From assembly GCA_021820465.1 (NCBI GenBank), contig JAKADP010000012.1, forward strand, positions 1-45,532: a stretch of DNA of 45,532 nucleotides. The letters run 5' to 3'. Shown here one piece after another: positions 7,669-15,332 of the stretch (positions within the stretch are counted from its first letter, which is position 1; the number at the start of each line of letters is the position of its first letter). The position numbers and the translations under genes were made by a program. This DNA is from Bacillota bacterium. GTDB lineage: Bacteria; Bacillota; Sulfobacillia; Sulfobacillales; JAIMBI01. The notes beneath the pieces are model-generated. The model saw nothing but the letters and a program-made list of their open reading frames with translations, was not told where the DNA came from and did no database searches.

Positions 7669-9558
7669 GTGAGCTTCACATTGAGCGATTTGCACCGTGT
7701 GGTGACCCTGTCCCATCCGGTCGTGCATCCCGAGGGGCGCGGAGGGGTGGTGGTCCACAAGACGGCTCTGCCCGATGGCAGCGGGTATTGCCGGCGCCTG
7801 CTGTGGGTGGCGCCTCAAGAACGCCGGTTTCTCACGGGAGGGCCCAGCGACACGGCGCCCGCGTTTGGGGCGGATGGTGCGGACTTGTGGTTCGTGCGCA
7901 CGAGGGACGAGCTGGGCCAGGTGTATCGCCTGCCCATGGCCGGCGGGGAGGCCGTACCCGTGGGATCGCGCTGGGAGGGCTTGTCCCAGGTGTTGCCGCT
8001 CCCCGATGGCCGCGTTGTGGTGGTGGCCAAGCGGCCGGTGGAGGGGTCTCGGCCCGATCCTGTGTGGCCGCGGCACTATCGGCGGTGGCAGTGGCACTAC
8101 GATGGCGCGGGATTCTTTGAGGAGCCGACGCGGCTCTACCTCATAACCGGCGACACCGCCGAGGTCCTGGAGGATAGCCCCTACGACGTGGCCAATGCCG
8201 CGCTGTCGCCCGACGGGACCTTCGTGGTGTACACACGGCTGGCGGACGAGGAGGCGGCGGCGTCGGAGCGCGCGGACCTTTTTCGCATAAACCTCACCGG
8301 TGTGCCCCACGTGGAGCGTCTCACCCACGGGCCGGTGGCGGTGGGGTCGGCCGCCCCCATGGCCGACGGGACGGTCTGGCTCTATGGCGACGACCGCAGC
8401 TTTGGGCCGGCGACGGTGGGGCAGCTGTATCGGCGCACGCCCGACGGCCAACTGGTGCGGGAGCCGTTCGGAGAAGAGTGGGCGATTGGCAGTGCGCTGT
8501 CCAGCGACACCCACGTGCCGGCGGGGCCCGGCGGCCCGCGCGTGGCGGGGCGCTTCGTGTACGGCTTGGCCACCTGGCACGGCAGGACGAACATATGGCG
8601 CCGGCCGGCGGAGGGAGGCGGAGCGCCCGAGGTGGTGGCCACCCCAGACCCCGTGGTTTATGAGCTGGGGGCGCACGCCGACGCGCTGCTGTACGTGTCC
8701 GCCAGCCTTGGGAGCCTGGACACCGTCCATTGGCGTGACGGGGCTGGCCACGACGCCCGGCTCACCGATGACAATGACTGGGCCGGCGGCGAGCTGAGCG
8801 CGACGGAGGAACTTTCGGTGGCGGCGCCGGATGGGCTGACCATCGCCGCGTATGTGACGGGGCGTGAGGCGGGCGCGAAGCGAGCCGCCATCCTGTTTGT
8901 GCATGGGGGTCCGCATGGCGCCTACGGCCGCACGGCCCGCTTTGACGCGCAGGTCATGGCGCAGGACTACACGGTCCTCCAGGTGAACCCCCGCGGCAGC
9001 ATGGGATATGGCCAGGCCTTTCAGAATGCCGTGCGCGGCGACTGGGGCGGGGCCGACATGGCCGACCTCATGGCGGTGGTGGACCAGCTGGTGGCGGCCG
9101 AGGACATTGACGGTGAGCGGCTGTACGTGACGGGCGGGTCGTACGGCGGCTTCATGACCTCGTGGATTGTGGGCCACACCAATCGGTTCAAGGCGGCGTC
9201 GGCGGTGGTGCCGGTCACCAACCTGGTGTCGTTCTACGGCACGAGCGACATCGGGTGGTGGTTTGCGCCCGGCGAGGTGGGGCCCGACTTGTGGGAAGAT
9301 CCGGAGCGCCTGTGGAAGCAGTCCCCGCTGGCGTACGCGCCCAACATACGGACGCCCACCCAGGTGATGGCGGGGGAGGACGACCAGCGGTGCCCCATTG
9401 AGCAGGCGGAGCAGCTCTACGTGGCGCTGAAGCGCTTTGGCGTCGACACCGAATTTCTGCGGTATCCGGGGTCGCACGGCTTTGGCGCGCTGTCCAAGCC
9501 CACGCTGCGGCAAGATCGGCTGCGCCACCTCCTCGAGTGGTTCCGCGCGCATCCCTGA
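7669..9558 (+). CDS. S9 family serine peptidase (acylaminoacyl-peptidase/oligopeptidase type)
   Basis: A 629-aa cytoplasmic peptidase cleaving short peptides. The N-terminal two thirds is a beta-propeller with repeated D/G-rich blades (for example LSPDGTFVVYTR). The C-terminal alpha/beta-hydrolase carries the triad Ser491 (GGSYGG), Asp572 (GEDDQRCP) and His603 (GSHGF). An oxyanion-type HGGPHGAYG segment lies about 110 residues before the serine. There is no signal peptide. A longer frame reaches back into the PIN gene, but GTG 7669 with a GGGAGG ribosome binding site is the sensible start. A strong hairpin at 9573-9605 ends the transcript. It belongs to the APEH/DPP-like subfamily of S9C; precise specificity is unknown. 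Confidence 0.9.
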   Translation: MSFTLSDLHRVVTLSHPVVHPEGRGGVVVHKTALPDGSGYCRRLLWVAPQERRFLTGGPSDTAPAFGADGADLWFVRTRDELGQVYRLPMAGGEAVPVGSRWEGLSQVLPLPDGRVVVVAKRPVEGSRPDPVWPRHYRRWQWHYDGAGFFEEPTRLYLITGDTAEVLEDSPYDVANAALSPDGTFVVYTRLADEEAAASERADLFRINLTGVPHVERLTHGPVAVGSAAPMADGTVWLYGDDRSFGPATVGQLYRRTPDGQLVREPFGEEWAIGSALSSDTHVPAGPGGPRVAGRFVYGLATWHGRTNIWRRPAEGGGAPEVVATPDPVVYELGAHADALLYVSASLGSLDTVHWRDGAGHDARLTDDNDWAGGELSATEELSVAAPDGLTIAAYVTGREAGAKRAAILFVHGGPHGAYGRTARFDAQVMAQDYTVLQVNPRGSMGYGQAFQNAVRGDWGGADMADLMAVVDQLVAAEDIDGERLYVTGGSYGGFMTSWIVGHTNRFKAASAVVPVTNLVSFYGTSDIGWWFAPGEVGPDLWEDPERLWKQSPLAYAPNIRTPTQVMAGEDDQRCPIEQAEQLYVALKRFGVDTEFLRYPGSHGFGALSKPTLRQDRLRHLLEWFRAHP

Positions 9559-9572
9559 CCGCGAGAGGCTCA

Positions 9573-9605
9573 CACCCCCCACGGGCATCCGGTTCGTGGG
9601 GGGTG
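9573..9605 (+). terminator. Terminator-like hairpin after the S9 peptidase
   Basis: A perfect 11-bp stem, CACCCCCCACG with CGTGGGGGGTG, and an 11-base loop lie 14 bases beyond the stop codon. There is no T tract, so termination may be Rho-assisted or the hairpin may protect the 3' end. Confidence 0.55.
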
Positions 9606-9732
9606 CTCATGCGTGCCGCCGGGCCATCGGGTCCGCGACTCTCGGGAGCCACGTTGGCGGGCGAACCCCGCGGGAGTAAGGTAGAGCCAGAGGGCTGGCC
9701 ACCTCACGTGTGGTCGGGAGGAGGGGACCCAC

Positions 9733-10761
9733 ATGCAGGATTCGCGCCCGCGCATCGGGGTGACGTTGGGAGATCCGTCGGGCATCGGACCAGAAATTGT
9801 GGTGCGTGCGCTGCAAGATCGCGAGACGCGAGATCAGCTGATTCCGGTGCTGTTTGGCAATGCGGCCGTCTTGGCCCGCGCTCAGCGGGTGGTGGGCAGT
9901 GACCTGCGCATCGTAGAGCGGGCCCGCGCCGAAGACGCGGTGGGCGCCCCGGGGACACTGGACTTGGTGGTGACGTCGCCGCGCGCCGATCCCCCGCCCT
10001 TTGGTCTGGTGTCGGCGGCGGGCGGGGAGGAGGCGGGCCGGGCGATTGCGGCCGCAGTGCGCGCAGCCCAGGCCGGGGCCATTCAGGCGATGACCACGGC
10101 GCCGCTGAGCAAAGAAGCCCTCAAACTGGGTGGCTACGCGTATCCGGGCCACACGGAGATGCTGACGGAGCTGTTTGGCAGCACGGGCGTCTACACGATG
10201 TTTGTCACCAGGACGCTGTACATATTCTTTCTCACCCGACATCACCCGCTCCGCGCCGTGCCCGATCTCATGACCGAGGACCGCGTGTACGACGGACTGG
10301 TCCAGTGCGTGGCGTTCTTGAAGGACCTGGGCTTTGTGCACCCGACCCTGGCGCTGGCAGCCCTGAACCCGCACGGCGGAGAAAATGGCCTGTTGGGTCA
10401 CGAAGAAGCGGAGGTCCTTCGGCCGGCCGTGGACCGCGCAAGGGCAGAGGGCCTGCCCGTCGCGGGGCCGGTGCCCGCCGACGCCGTGTTTTTCCAGGCA
10501 CAGGCCGGGCGCTATACGGGTGTCCTCTCGCTGTATCACGACCAGGGGCACATTGCGGCCAAAACGCTGGACTTCTACGGCACGGTGAGCGTCACCCTGG
10601 GACTGCCGATCATTCGCACGTCGGTGGACCACGGCACGGCCTTTGACATCGCGGGCCAGGGCGTGGCGGAGGCGCGGGGCCAGGTGGCCGCTCTGCAGAC
10701 CGCCGCGCGGCTGACGCGGCAGCGCCAGGACCGCGGGCTTCCTCGGGGGAGTGAAGCATGA
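9733..10761 (+). CDS. pdxA: 4-hydroxythreonine-4-phosphate dehydrogenase
   Basis: A 342-aa NAD-dependent oxidative decarboxylase of the DXP-dependent pyridoxal phosphate pathway. It makes 3-amino-2-oxopropyl phosphate, which PdxJ condenses with deoxyxylulose phosphate. The GVTLGDPSGIGPEI opening is diagnostic. The metal-binding histidines are in YPGHTEM and YHDQGHI, and the substrate-binding SVDHGTAFDIAG segment is near the C-terminus. ATG 9733 has a GGGAGGAGGGG ribosome binding site. Its stop overlaps the acetyltransferase start (ATGA), so the two are cotranslated. Some PdxA relatives (PdxA2) act on other hydroxy-acid phosphates, and no other vitamin B6 gene is visible here. Confidence 0.93.
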   Translation: MQDSRPRIGVTLGDPSGIGPEIVVRALQDRETRDQLIPVLFGNAAVLARAQRVVGSDLRIVERARAEDAVGAPGTLDLVVTSPRADPPPFGLVSAAGGEEAGRAIAAAVRAAQAGAIQAMTTAPLSKEALKLGGYAYPGHTEMLTELFGSTGVYTMFVTRTLYIFFLTRHHPLRAVPDLMTEDRVYDGLVQCVAFLKDLGFVHPTLALAALNPHGGENGLLGHEEAEVLRPAVDRARAEGLPVAGPVPADAVFFQAQAGRYTGVLSLYHDQGHIAAKTLDFYGTVSVTLGLPIIRTSVDHGTAFDIAGQGVAEARGQVAALQTAARLTRQRQDRGLPRGSEA

Positions 10762-11234
10762 CCGACGAGCCGTACCAGGTGGCGTTGGCCGAGGGATACC
10801 AGATCAGCACCGAGCGCAGCCGCCTGGAGCCGCTGGCCATTTGGGCCTTTCTGCATCGCCAGTCGGAGTGGGCGCACGGCATTCCCTACGATGTGGTGGT
10901 GCGGACGCTGGAGGCGTCGCTGAACTTTGGCCTATTTTCGCCGGACGACGAGCAGGTGGGCCTCGCGCGGGTCGTCACGGACTACGGGCAGTTTGCCTAT
11001 CTGTGCGATGTGTACGTGCTGCCCGAGCACCGGGGGCGGGGACTGGGGCGCGCGCTGGTGGCGGCGGTGCTGGCGCACCCGTCCCTCGTGTCGCTGCGCC
11101 GTGTGGCGCTTGACACCGCCATCCCCGGCTTTTACGAGCCGTTTGGCTTTCGTCCATTGGACACGCCTGCCCAGCACCTGGAGCGCCTGCGCTTGGCCGA
11201 GAGCCTCTGGCCCGCACCGCCCGGCGACGGATAA
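10758..11234 (+). CDS. GNAT family N-acetyltransferase
   Basis: A 158-aa acetyl-CoA-dependent acyltransferase of unknown substrate. The acetyl-CoA-binding motif A is clear (VLPEHRGRGLGRALV, near residues 87-101). It is followed by the FYEPFGFRPL strand-loop typical of the GNAT C-terminus. The pattern resembles the small YesJ/Acg-like acetyltransferases. ATG 10758 overlaps the pdxA stop by four bases. The only functional hint is this coupling to pdxA. Confidence 0.85.
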   Translation: MTDEPYQVALAEGYQISTERSRLEPLAIWAFLHRQSEWAHGIPYDVVVRTLEASLNFGLFSPDDEQVGLARVVTDYGQFAYLCDVYVLPEHRGRGLGRALVAAVLAHPSLVSLRRVALDTAIPGFYEPFGFRPLDTPAQHLERLRLAESLWPAPPGDG

Positions 11235-11415
11235 ACGACGCTGCGAACCGTTGGGGAAACCATTGGGCGTGGGATCGCGGGAGCGGGATTGGGCCGCGGT
11301 GGAGGCCGCACTTGTGCGCTTGTGTGGCGCCGCACGACGGGATACTAGGCGTCGGTGTGGCGGTGATGAACGGCGACGGAGACGTCCGACAAACGTCGCA
11401 CCGGAGGGGAACACT

Positions 11416-11775
11416 ATGGAGCAGTGGAGACAAGGCGCCCGCGCCGTCCTGCGGGGGATGGGTTTCTCCGTGCTGTTCGGGCTGGCCACGCTGGGGGCCA
11501 GCTCGCTGGTGCCCCGGGTTCTACCCCAGCCGTGGGGCATGTTGGCATTCCTTGCGTTTGTGCCGGCGGCTGTGCGGGCTTGGCCTCTCGTGCCGAAGGG
11601 AAGCTGGTGGGAAGAGGCGTGGGCGTACGGCGTGGTTCTTCTGGCGTTGCTGACCGTTGGCCTTGTGCTCAATCAGGGGGTGCTGGCTGTTGGGGCGACG
11701 GTGGCGGGAATCGCAGTCCTGGCTAGCCACCTGGCTGCCCGTCGACGCTTGGGGTCCAAACCGGTAGGCGCCTGA
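11416..11775 (+). CDS. Small membrane protein of unknown function
   Basis: About 119 aa with four hydrophobic segments (roughly residues 16-35, 40-56, 68-85 and 88-104) and a basic C-terminal tail. No family is recognised. The hydrophobic layout resembles generic four-helix membrane proteins. ATG 11416 has a GGAGGGGA ribosome binding site. The longer open frame upstream overlaps the acetyltransferase out of frame and is not real. The 181-base gap before it suggests its own promoter, but none is obvious. Confidence 0.6.
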   Translation: MEQWRQGARAVLRGMGFSVLFGLATLGASSLVPRVLPQPWGMLAFLAFVPAAVRAWPLVPKGSWWEEAWAYGVVLLALLTVGLVLNQGVLAVGATVAGIAVLASHLAARRRLGSKPVGA

Positions 11776-12031
11776 CGTGTTGGCCGTCGATCGGACCCGC
11801 CGACGGGGAGCCCGGTACCTTTGGCCGTGTTCCCGCCCGGAAGCTAGGCGGTTCTCCTCTGACCGGCAGCTGGCCGCAGCCAACCTTGGTGTCAGCGACG
11901 GGAACAGCCGCCCGCCCGGGCCCCGTCCGGCGGACGGCAGCCAGCACTCGACGAACACCCACCGAGGTCCAGGCGTGTGGCGCTCCATGGTGCCGCGCGC
12001 GGATCTGCGGCCGGTTGGCGGACATGAAAAC

Positions 12032-12052
12032 GCCCCGCCACTCCAGCGGGGC
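12032..12052 (-). terminator. Intrinsic terminator of the tRNA operon
   Basis: A 7-bp GC stem (GCCCCGC/GCGGGGC) with a 7-base loop is followed on the minus strand by GTTTTC. It lies 12 bases beyond the tRNA-Arg 3' end. The stretch 11776-12031 between the small membrane protein and this terminator shows no gene. Confidence 0.65.
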
Positions 12053-12064
12053 TTCAATCTTAAC

Positions 12065-12140
12065 TGGTGCGCCCGGTAGGATTTGAACCCACGGCCTCCT
12101 GATCCGTAGTCAGGCGCTCTGTCCCCTGAGCTACGGGCGC
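12065..12140 (-). tRNA. tRNA-Arg (anticodon ACG)
   Basis: A full cloverleaf can be drawn. The acceptor stem is GCGCCCG/CGGGCGC with an encoded CCA at 12065-12067. The anticodon arm is CTGAC-TACGGAT-like with ACG at the centre, and the T arm is GTGGGTTCAAATCC-type. The A at position 34 is normally edited to inosine by TadA. It is the last gene of the three-tRNA cluster. Confidence 0.95.
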
Positions 12141-12220
12141 ATCTGCCGACTCATTATACTCGACCGACGGGCTACGGCCAACGTGCGGATTTTGGCAAGC
12201 ATGCTCCGACGTTATGCTAA

Positions 12221-12312
12221 TGGCGGAGGGGGTGGGATTCGAACCCACGCTAGGCTTTTGACCTACTAACGGTTTAGCAAACCGCCCTCTTCGACCTCTT
12301 GAGTACCCCTCC
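12221..12312 (-). tRNA. tRNA-Ser (anticodon GCU)
   Basis: A class II tRNA with a long variable arm. The acceptor stem is GGAGGGG/CCCCTCC with an encoded CCA. The anticodon stem-loop CGGTTTGCTAAACCG places GCT at the anticodon. The T loop contains GGTTCGAATCC. It reads AGC/AGU codons. Confidence 0.95.
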
Positions 12313-12387
12313 GAGGCCAAAGGGCAGTGTAGCACGCGCGGCGCCCCTGCTCAAGGTAAGTCGCGCCGTGCCGACAGCGCGCAAGAG

Positions 12388-12474
12388 TGGCGGAGGGGAC
12401 AGGACTCGAACCTGCAAGCCCTCATCGGGCGGTGGTTTTCAAGACCACTGCGTTACCAGTTACGCTACCCCTCC
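12388..12474 (-). tRNA. tRNA-Ser (anticodon UGA)
   Basis: A class II tRNA with acceptor GGAGGGG/CCCCTCC, encoded CCA, and anticodon arm GTGGT-CTTGAAA-ACCAC, giving UGA. The variable arm is stem-forming (GCCC/GGGC) and the T loop is GGTTCGAGTCC. It is first in the cluster and has the same acceptor stem as the other serine tRNA, as expected for one synthetase. The anticodon is not UCA, so this is not a selenocysteine tRNA. Confidence 0.93.
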
Positions 12475-12496
12475 AACCGGTCGAACGCTCAAATAA

Positions 12497-12525
12497 AGTA
12501 TAAGGCCCGGCACCCGCGGCGTAAA
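12497..12525 (-). promoter_or_regulatory. Probable promoter of the tRNA cluster
   Basis: On the minus strand TTTACG (12520-12525, 4/6 match) is followed after 17 bases by TATACT (12497-12502, 5/6 match). Transcription would start about 15 bases before the first tRNA. The -35 lies inside the loop of the terminator hairpin of the upstream lipoprotein gene, and the -10 lies in its T-rich tail. Confidence 0.5.
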
Positions 12526-12540
12526 GGCGCGGCTGCCGGG
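12506..12540 (-). terminator. Terminator of the lipoprotein gene
   Basis: An inverted repeat of 7 bp (CCCGGCA/TGCCGGG) plus 5 bp (CCGCG/CGCGG) is separated by one mismatch. On the minus strand it is followed by the T-rich CCTTATACTTTATTT. It lies about 20 bases past the lipoprotein stop codon. Confidence 0.65.
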
Positions 12541-12560
12541 ATGGGTCGCCTCGCCACGCG

Positions 12561-13562
12561 CTACGTGGTGCCGTTGGCGGTCGCCTTGGTTTTGTTGACC
12601 ACTTGGTTGGCGCCGCGCTTGGTGTCGTGGACCGCGGTCTTCGTGCTTTTCTTGGCCTTGTGCACCAAGATTTTGCCATCGTGCTTGACGGTGTGGCCCG
12701 CCCGCTTCACGGCCGCGCGGGCCATGGTGCCCGCTTTGCGGTGAGCCACCTTGTTGGGCAGCAGCCACAGCACGCTGTGGTACGCCCGGCCGTACTGCGC
12801 CGATGTGGCGGGCTTGCCCTTGGCCTCGGCATAGCCGTGGTGCCAGCCCCACTTGGCCGGCTCAGACACCATGAAGCCGGCAATTTTGCCGGACGCGGCC
12901 ACCAGCACCTTGATGGCAGGCCCCGACTTGGGTCCGTACACGGCGTCGCCCATGTAGGAGGTGGGGGATTTCGCATACGTCGCCGTCAGGCGTGGATTGG
13001 CCATCTCGAATGACGCCCAGCTGCCGAGATTGGTCGGGAGGGTCGCGGACATCGTGGGCGTGATGGACGCCGGGGGGACGAAGTACAAGTGCTCGCTGTT
13101 GAATGCCACGCCGCCATTGGGGGCCGTGTCCGGCGGGTCATACCACGGGTAGGTGCCCAGCTTTTGGGGGAAGTCCGCTTCTACCGCGGTCACCTGATCC
13201 ACGTTGTTGGCCATGAGGACCAAGCCCGGGAAGGGAGCCGCCCAGTGATACCCCATGCCCGGGATGAAGCTGGAAATTTCGTGGGTGTGCTTCAGCCACG
13301 GGTTCAACTTCTTTTCGTAGGAGAGCGGCGGCAGGGTGGTGAGCGACAGCGCCTTGACGCTCGCGCCTGACTTTTTCCCCTTGGTGCCCGCCTTGGCTGT
13401 GCCCGTCTTGCCGCCACTGCTGTGATGGGCCGGCGGACGGGACGTGGGGCTTTTCTGCGGCGCAGGATTGGTGGCCCCGCAGGCCGCAGCGGTCAGAGGC
13501 ACTGCGAGGGCCAAGGCCGCACCCATAAGGCGCGGCCAGCGGGATCGGCTCATGCTTGCCAT
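12561..13562 (-). CDS. Secreted lipoprotein with a lysine/histidine-rich tail, function unknown
   Basis: 333 aa. The N-terminus is a lipoprotein signal: basic start, hydrophobic core and lipobox LTAAAC with Cys28. A low-complexity Pro/Ser/Lys/Gly linker runs to about residue 70. The middle part (about 75-265) is a globular domain rich in Trp, Tyr, Pro and His, for example GMGYHWAAPFPGLVL, and has the feel of a DUF5602-like or substrate-binding surface domain, but I cannot name it. The last 60 residues are lysine-rich with repeated AxKKA/HDxK spacing, similar to histone H1-like tails. ATG 13562 has a GAGAAGGTG ribosome binding site. It diverges from a secreted beta-helix gene 245 bases away, so the two could share regulation at the cell surface. 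It ends at a good terminator. Confidence 0.7.
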   Translation of the reverse strand: MASMSRSRWPRLMGAALALAVPLTAAACGATNPAPQKSPTSRPPAHHSSGGKTGTAKAGTKGKKSGASVKALSLTTLPPLSYEKKLNPWLKHTHEISSFIPGMGYHWAAPFPGLVLMANNVDQVTAVEADFPQKLGTYPWYDPPDTAPNGGVAFNSEHLYFVPPASITPTMSATLPTNLGSWASFEMANPRLTATYAKSPTSYMGDAVYGPKSGPAIKVLVAASGKIAGFMVSEPAKWGWHHGYAEAKGKPATSAQYGRAYHSVLWLLPNKVAHRKAGTMARAAVKRAGHTVKHDGKILVHKAKKSTKTAVHDTKRGANQVVNKTKATANGTT

Positions 13563-13807
13563 GGTGGCACCTTCTCGCTCCAGAATAGTGAGGGCGGCCC
13601 GGCCGCCTCGCTAATTCCTAAGCTGGCCGCGCGGCCAAGGGCGCATACCGGCAAAGTTTGGCCGAGGGACCCAATGCCGCCCACACCGTTGACGGTGGCT
13701 GGAGCGGCCATTAACCTTTTAACGGGAAAGTACGCTTGACCACCCTTGTGCAAACAAAGATTGTCCGGCGTACGCCCGTCACTAATACTAAAAGGACGTG
13801 AAGACCC

Positions 13808-15220
13808 ATGGCACAGGATGGCAATCCGACGGCGGCGGCGCGCCCAGTCACATGGCGCGGCCTATGGGCAGGCACGTTGCTGTCGGGGGCACTCTTGCTG
13901 AGCCTGTCGCTCCCGCTGATGGCGGCGAGCAGCCCCACGACGCTGTATGTGGCGACGACCGGCAGCAACACCACGGGCACGGGCACCAGCGCCAGTCCCT
14001 ATGCGACCATCCAGAAGGCGGTGGCCGTGGCCACGGCCGGCGACGTCATCATCGTGGAGCCGGGAACCTACACCGGCTCGGTGACCATCACGACCCAGGT
14101 GACGCTGGAGGCGGACCCCGCGACGGGTACGGCCGCCAACACGATCCTGAACGCGGCGGGGCAAACCAACGGGATTCTCTTGGTGGGCAACGGCGCCTCT
14201 GGCACCGAGATCAAGGGGCTCACCATTGAGAACGCGCAGCAGGCCGGCCTCTTGGCCAAGGGACCCATCAGCCGACTGCAGATCCGCGACAACATCCTGA
14301 CGCAAAACGACCAGGAAAAGCCGCCTGCCGGCGTTGACTACGAGACGCTGCACCTCATGAGCTCGACCGACTCGGTGGTCGAGGGCAACCAGGTGATCAA
14401 CAACAAGGACGGCGGCATCTATCTGACGGATGAGTTTGGCCCAAGCTCGGGCAACAAAATCATCGGCAACACCGTCGAAGGCAACGCGGTGGACTGCGGC
14501 ATCACGCTGGCGAGCCACGTGGCCCACTCGGGCGTCTACAACAACCTCGTGGCCGACAACCTGAGCAAGGGCAACGGCGCCGCTGGCATCATCTTGGCCA
14601 CGCCGGTTCCCGGCGGCCGCATGTCTGGGAACGTCGTCACGGGCAACACCGTGGAAGACAACGGCCTGGGTGGCATCGACATTCACACCCATGCCCCGGG
14701 GTCACTGGTCTACGGCAACGTCATCACGTACAACACCGTAAGCGGCAACGCCCCGGACTTTGGCGTGACCACCAAGCCCACCGGCATCGACGTGGGGGCG
14801 GCGGGGTCGCCCATTATCGGGACGATCATCAGCTACAACACCATCTCGAGCGAGTACTACGGCATCAACGAGACGGCGCTGGCGCAGCACACGACGCTGG
14901 CGGACAACACGAACACGGCCACCGTGCCCGTGAATGTGCCCTCCGCCCCGCCGCCGGCACCCAAAAGCGCGCCCACCGGCGGCCCTTCGGTCGCGTTTGC
15001 CCTGACCCACCACCCCTTCGGGTTCTACGGCGCCAATCTCGTGGCGCTGCAGCAGGCGGCGGACGCCGCGCTTCATGGGGCCGCGGTCCCCTCGCTGTTC
15101 AACCTGACCCACCACGTCGTGGGCTTCTACGGCGCCTCGGCGGTTTCGTGGCAGCAGGCAGCCGACGTGGCCTGGTCCATGGGGATCCGGTCGTGGACAG
15201 GCAGCGGCGCGGCGCTCTAA
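13808..15220 (+). CDS. Secreted right-handed beta-helix (PbH1-repeat) protein with C-terminal duplicated motif
   Basis: 470 aa. An N-terminal Sec signal (about residues 16-40, ending near LMAASS) directs export. Residues 45-370 form a parallel beta-helix of the pectate-lyase/NosD type. It begins with the SPYATIQKAV...GDVIIVEPGTY pattern that opens such helices and has many NxIxxNxVxGN coils. The family includes polysaccharide lyases, epimerases and surface proteins; no catalytic residues can be assigned. After an Ala/Pro linker (about 377-393) come two 34-residue copies of a motif with LTHH, GFYGA and QQAAD. ATG 13808 has an AAAGGA ribosome binding site. The gene is followed by an 18-bp perfect terminator stem. 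A role at the cell surface is inferred from the signal peptide. Confidence 0.82.
   Translation: MAQDGNPTAAARPVTWRGLWAGTLLSGALLLSLSLPLMAASSPTTLYVATTGSNTTGTGTSASPYATIQKAVAVATAGDVIIVEPGTYTGSVTITTQVTLEADPATGTAANTILNAAGQTNGILLVGNGASGTEIKGLTIENAQQAGLLAKGPISRLQIRDNILTQNDQEKPPAGVDYETLHLMSSTDSVVEGNQVINNKDGGIYLTDEFGPSSGNKIIGNTVEGNAVDCGITLASHVAHSGVYNNLVADNLSKGNGAAGIILATPVPGGRMSGNVVTGNTVEDNGLGGIDIHTHAPGSLVYGNVITYNTVSGNAPDFGVTTKPTGIDVGAAGSPIIGTIISYNTISSEYYGINETALAQHTTLADNTNTATVPVNVPSAPPPAPKSAPTGGPSVAFALTHHPFGFYGANLVALQQAADAALHGAAVPSLFNLTHHVVGFYGASAVSWQQAADVAWSMGIRSWTGSGAAL
14987..15190 (+). repeat. Two tandem 34-codon repeats at the end of the beta-helix gene
   Basis: Copies at about 14987-15088 and 15089-15190 encode the shared pattern [AN]LTHHxxGFYGAxxVxxQQAADxA. 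The protein similarity is strong while the DNA has diverged, so the duplication is old and kept under selection. Possibly a wall- or surface-binding module. Confidence 0.75.
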
Positions 15221-15280
15221 GAATTCGACACCGATTTGTGTCGAACGGCGCCGCAGCGCGCCACTCCCGTTATAGACTTC

Positions 15281-15321
15281 AAGAGCGCGGAGCCCGGGCC
15301 AGCCCCGGGCTCCGCGCTCTT
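15281..15321. terminator. Bidirectional terminator
   Basis: A perfect 18-bp stem (AAGAGCGCGGAGCCCGGG with its exact complement) and a 5-base loop lie between the converging beta-helix and molybdoenzyme genes. AA and TT at the ends give a short A/T pair on each strand. Confidence 0.8.
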
Positions 15322-15332
15322 GCCACCGGCCG

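Noticed and set aside
7540-9588. 682-codon minus-strand open frame
   Set aside because: It is a shadow of the S9 peptidase gene, whose catalytic triad proves the plus strand is coding.
12388-12474. Selenocysteine tRNA
   Set aside because: The molybdoenzyme nearby raised the idea, but the anticodon loop reads UGA (serine) and not UCA, and the stems have normal lengths.
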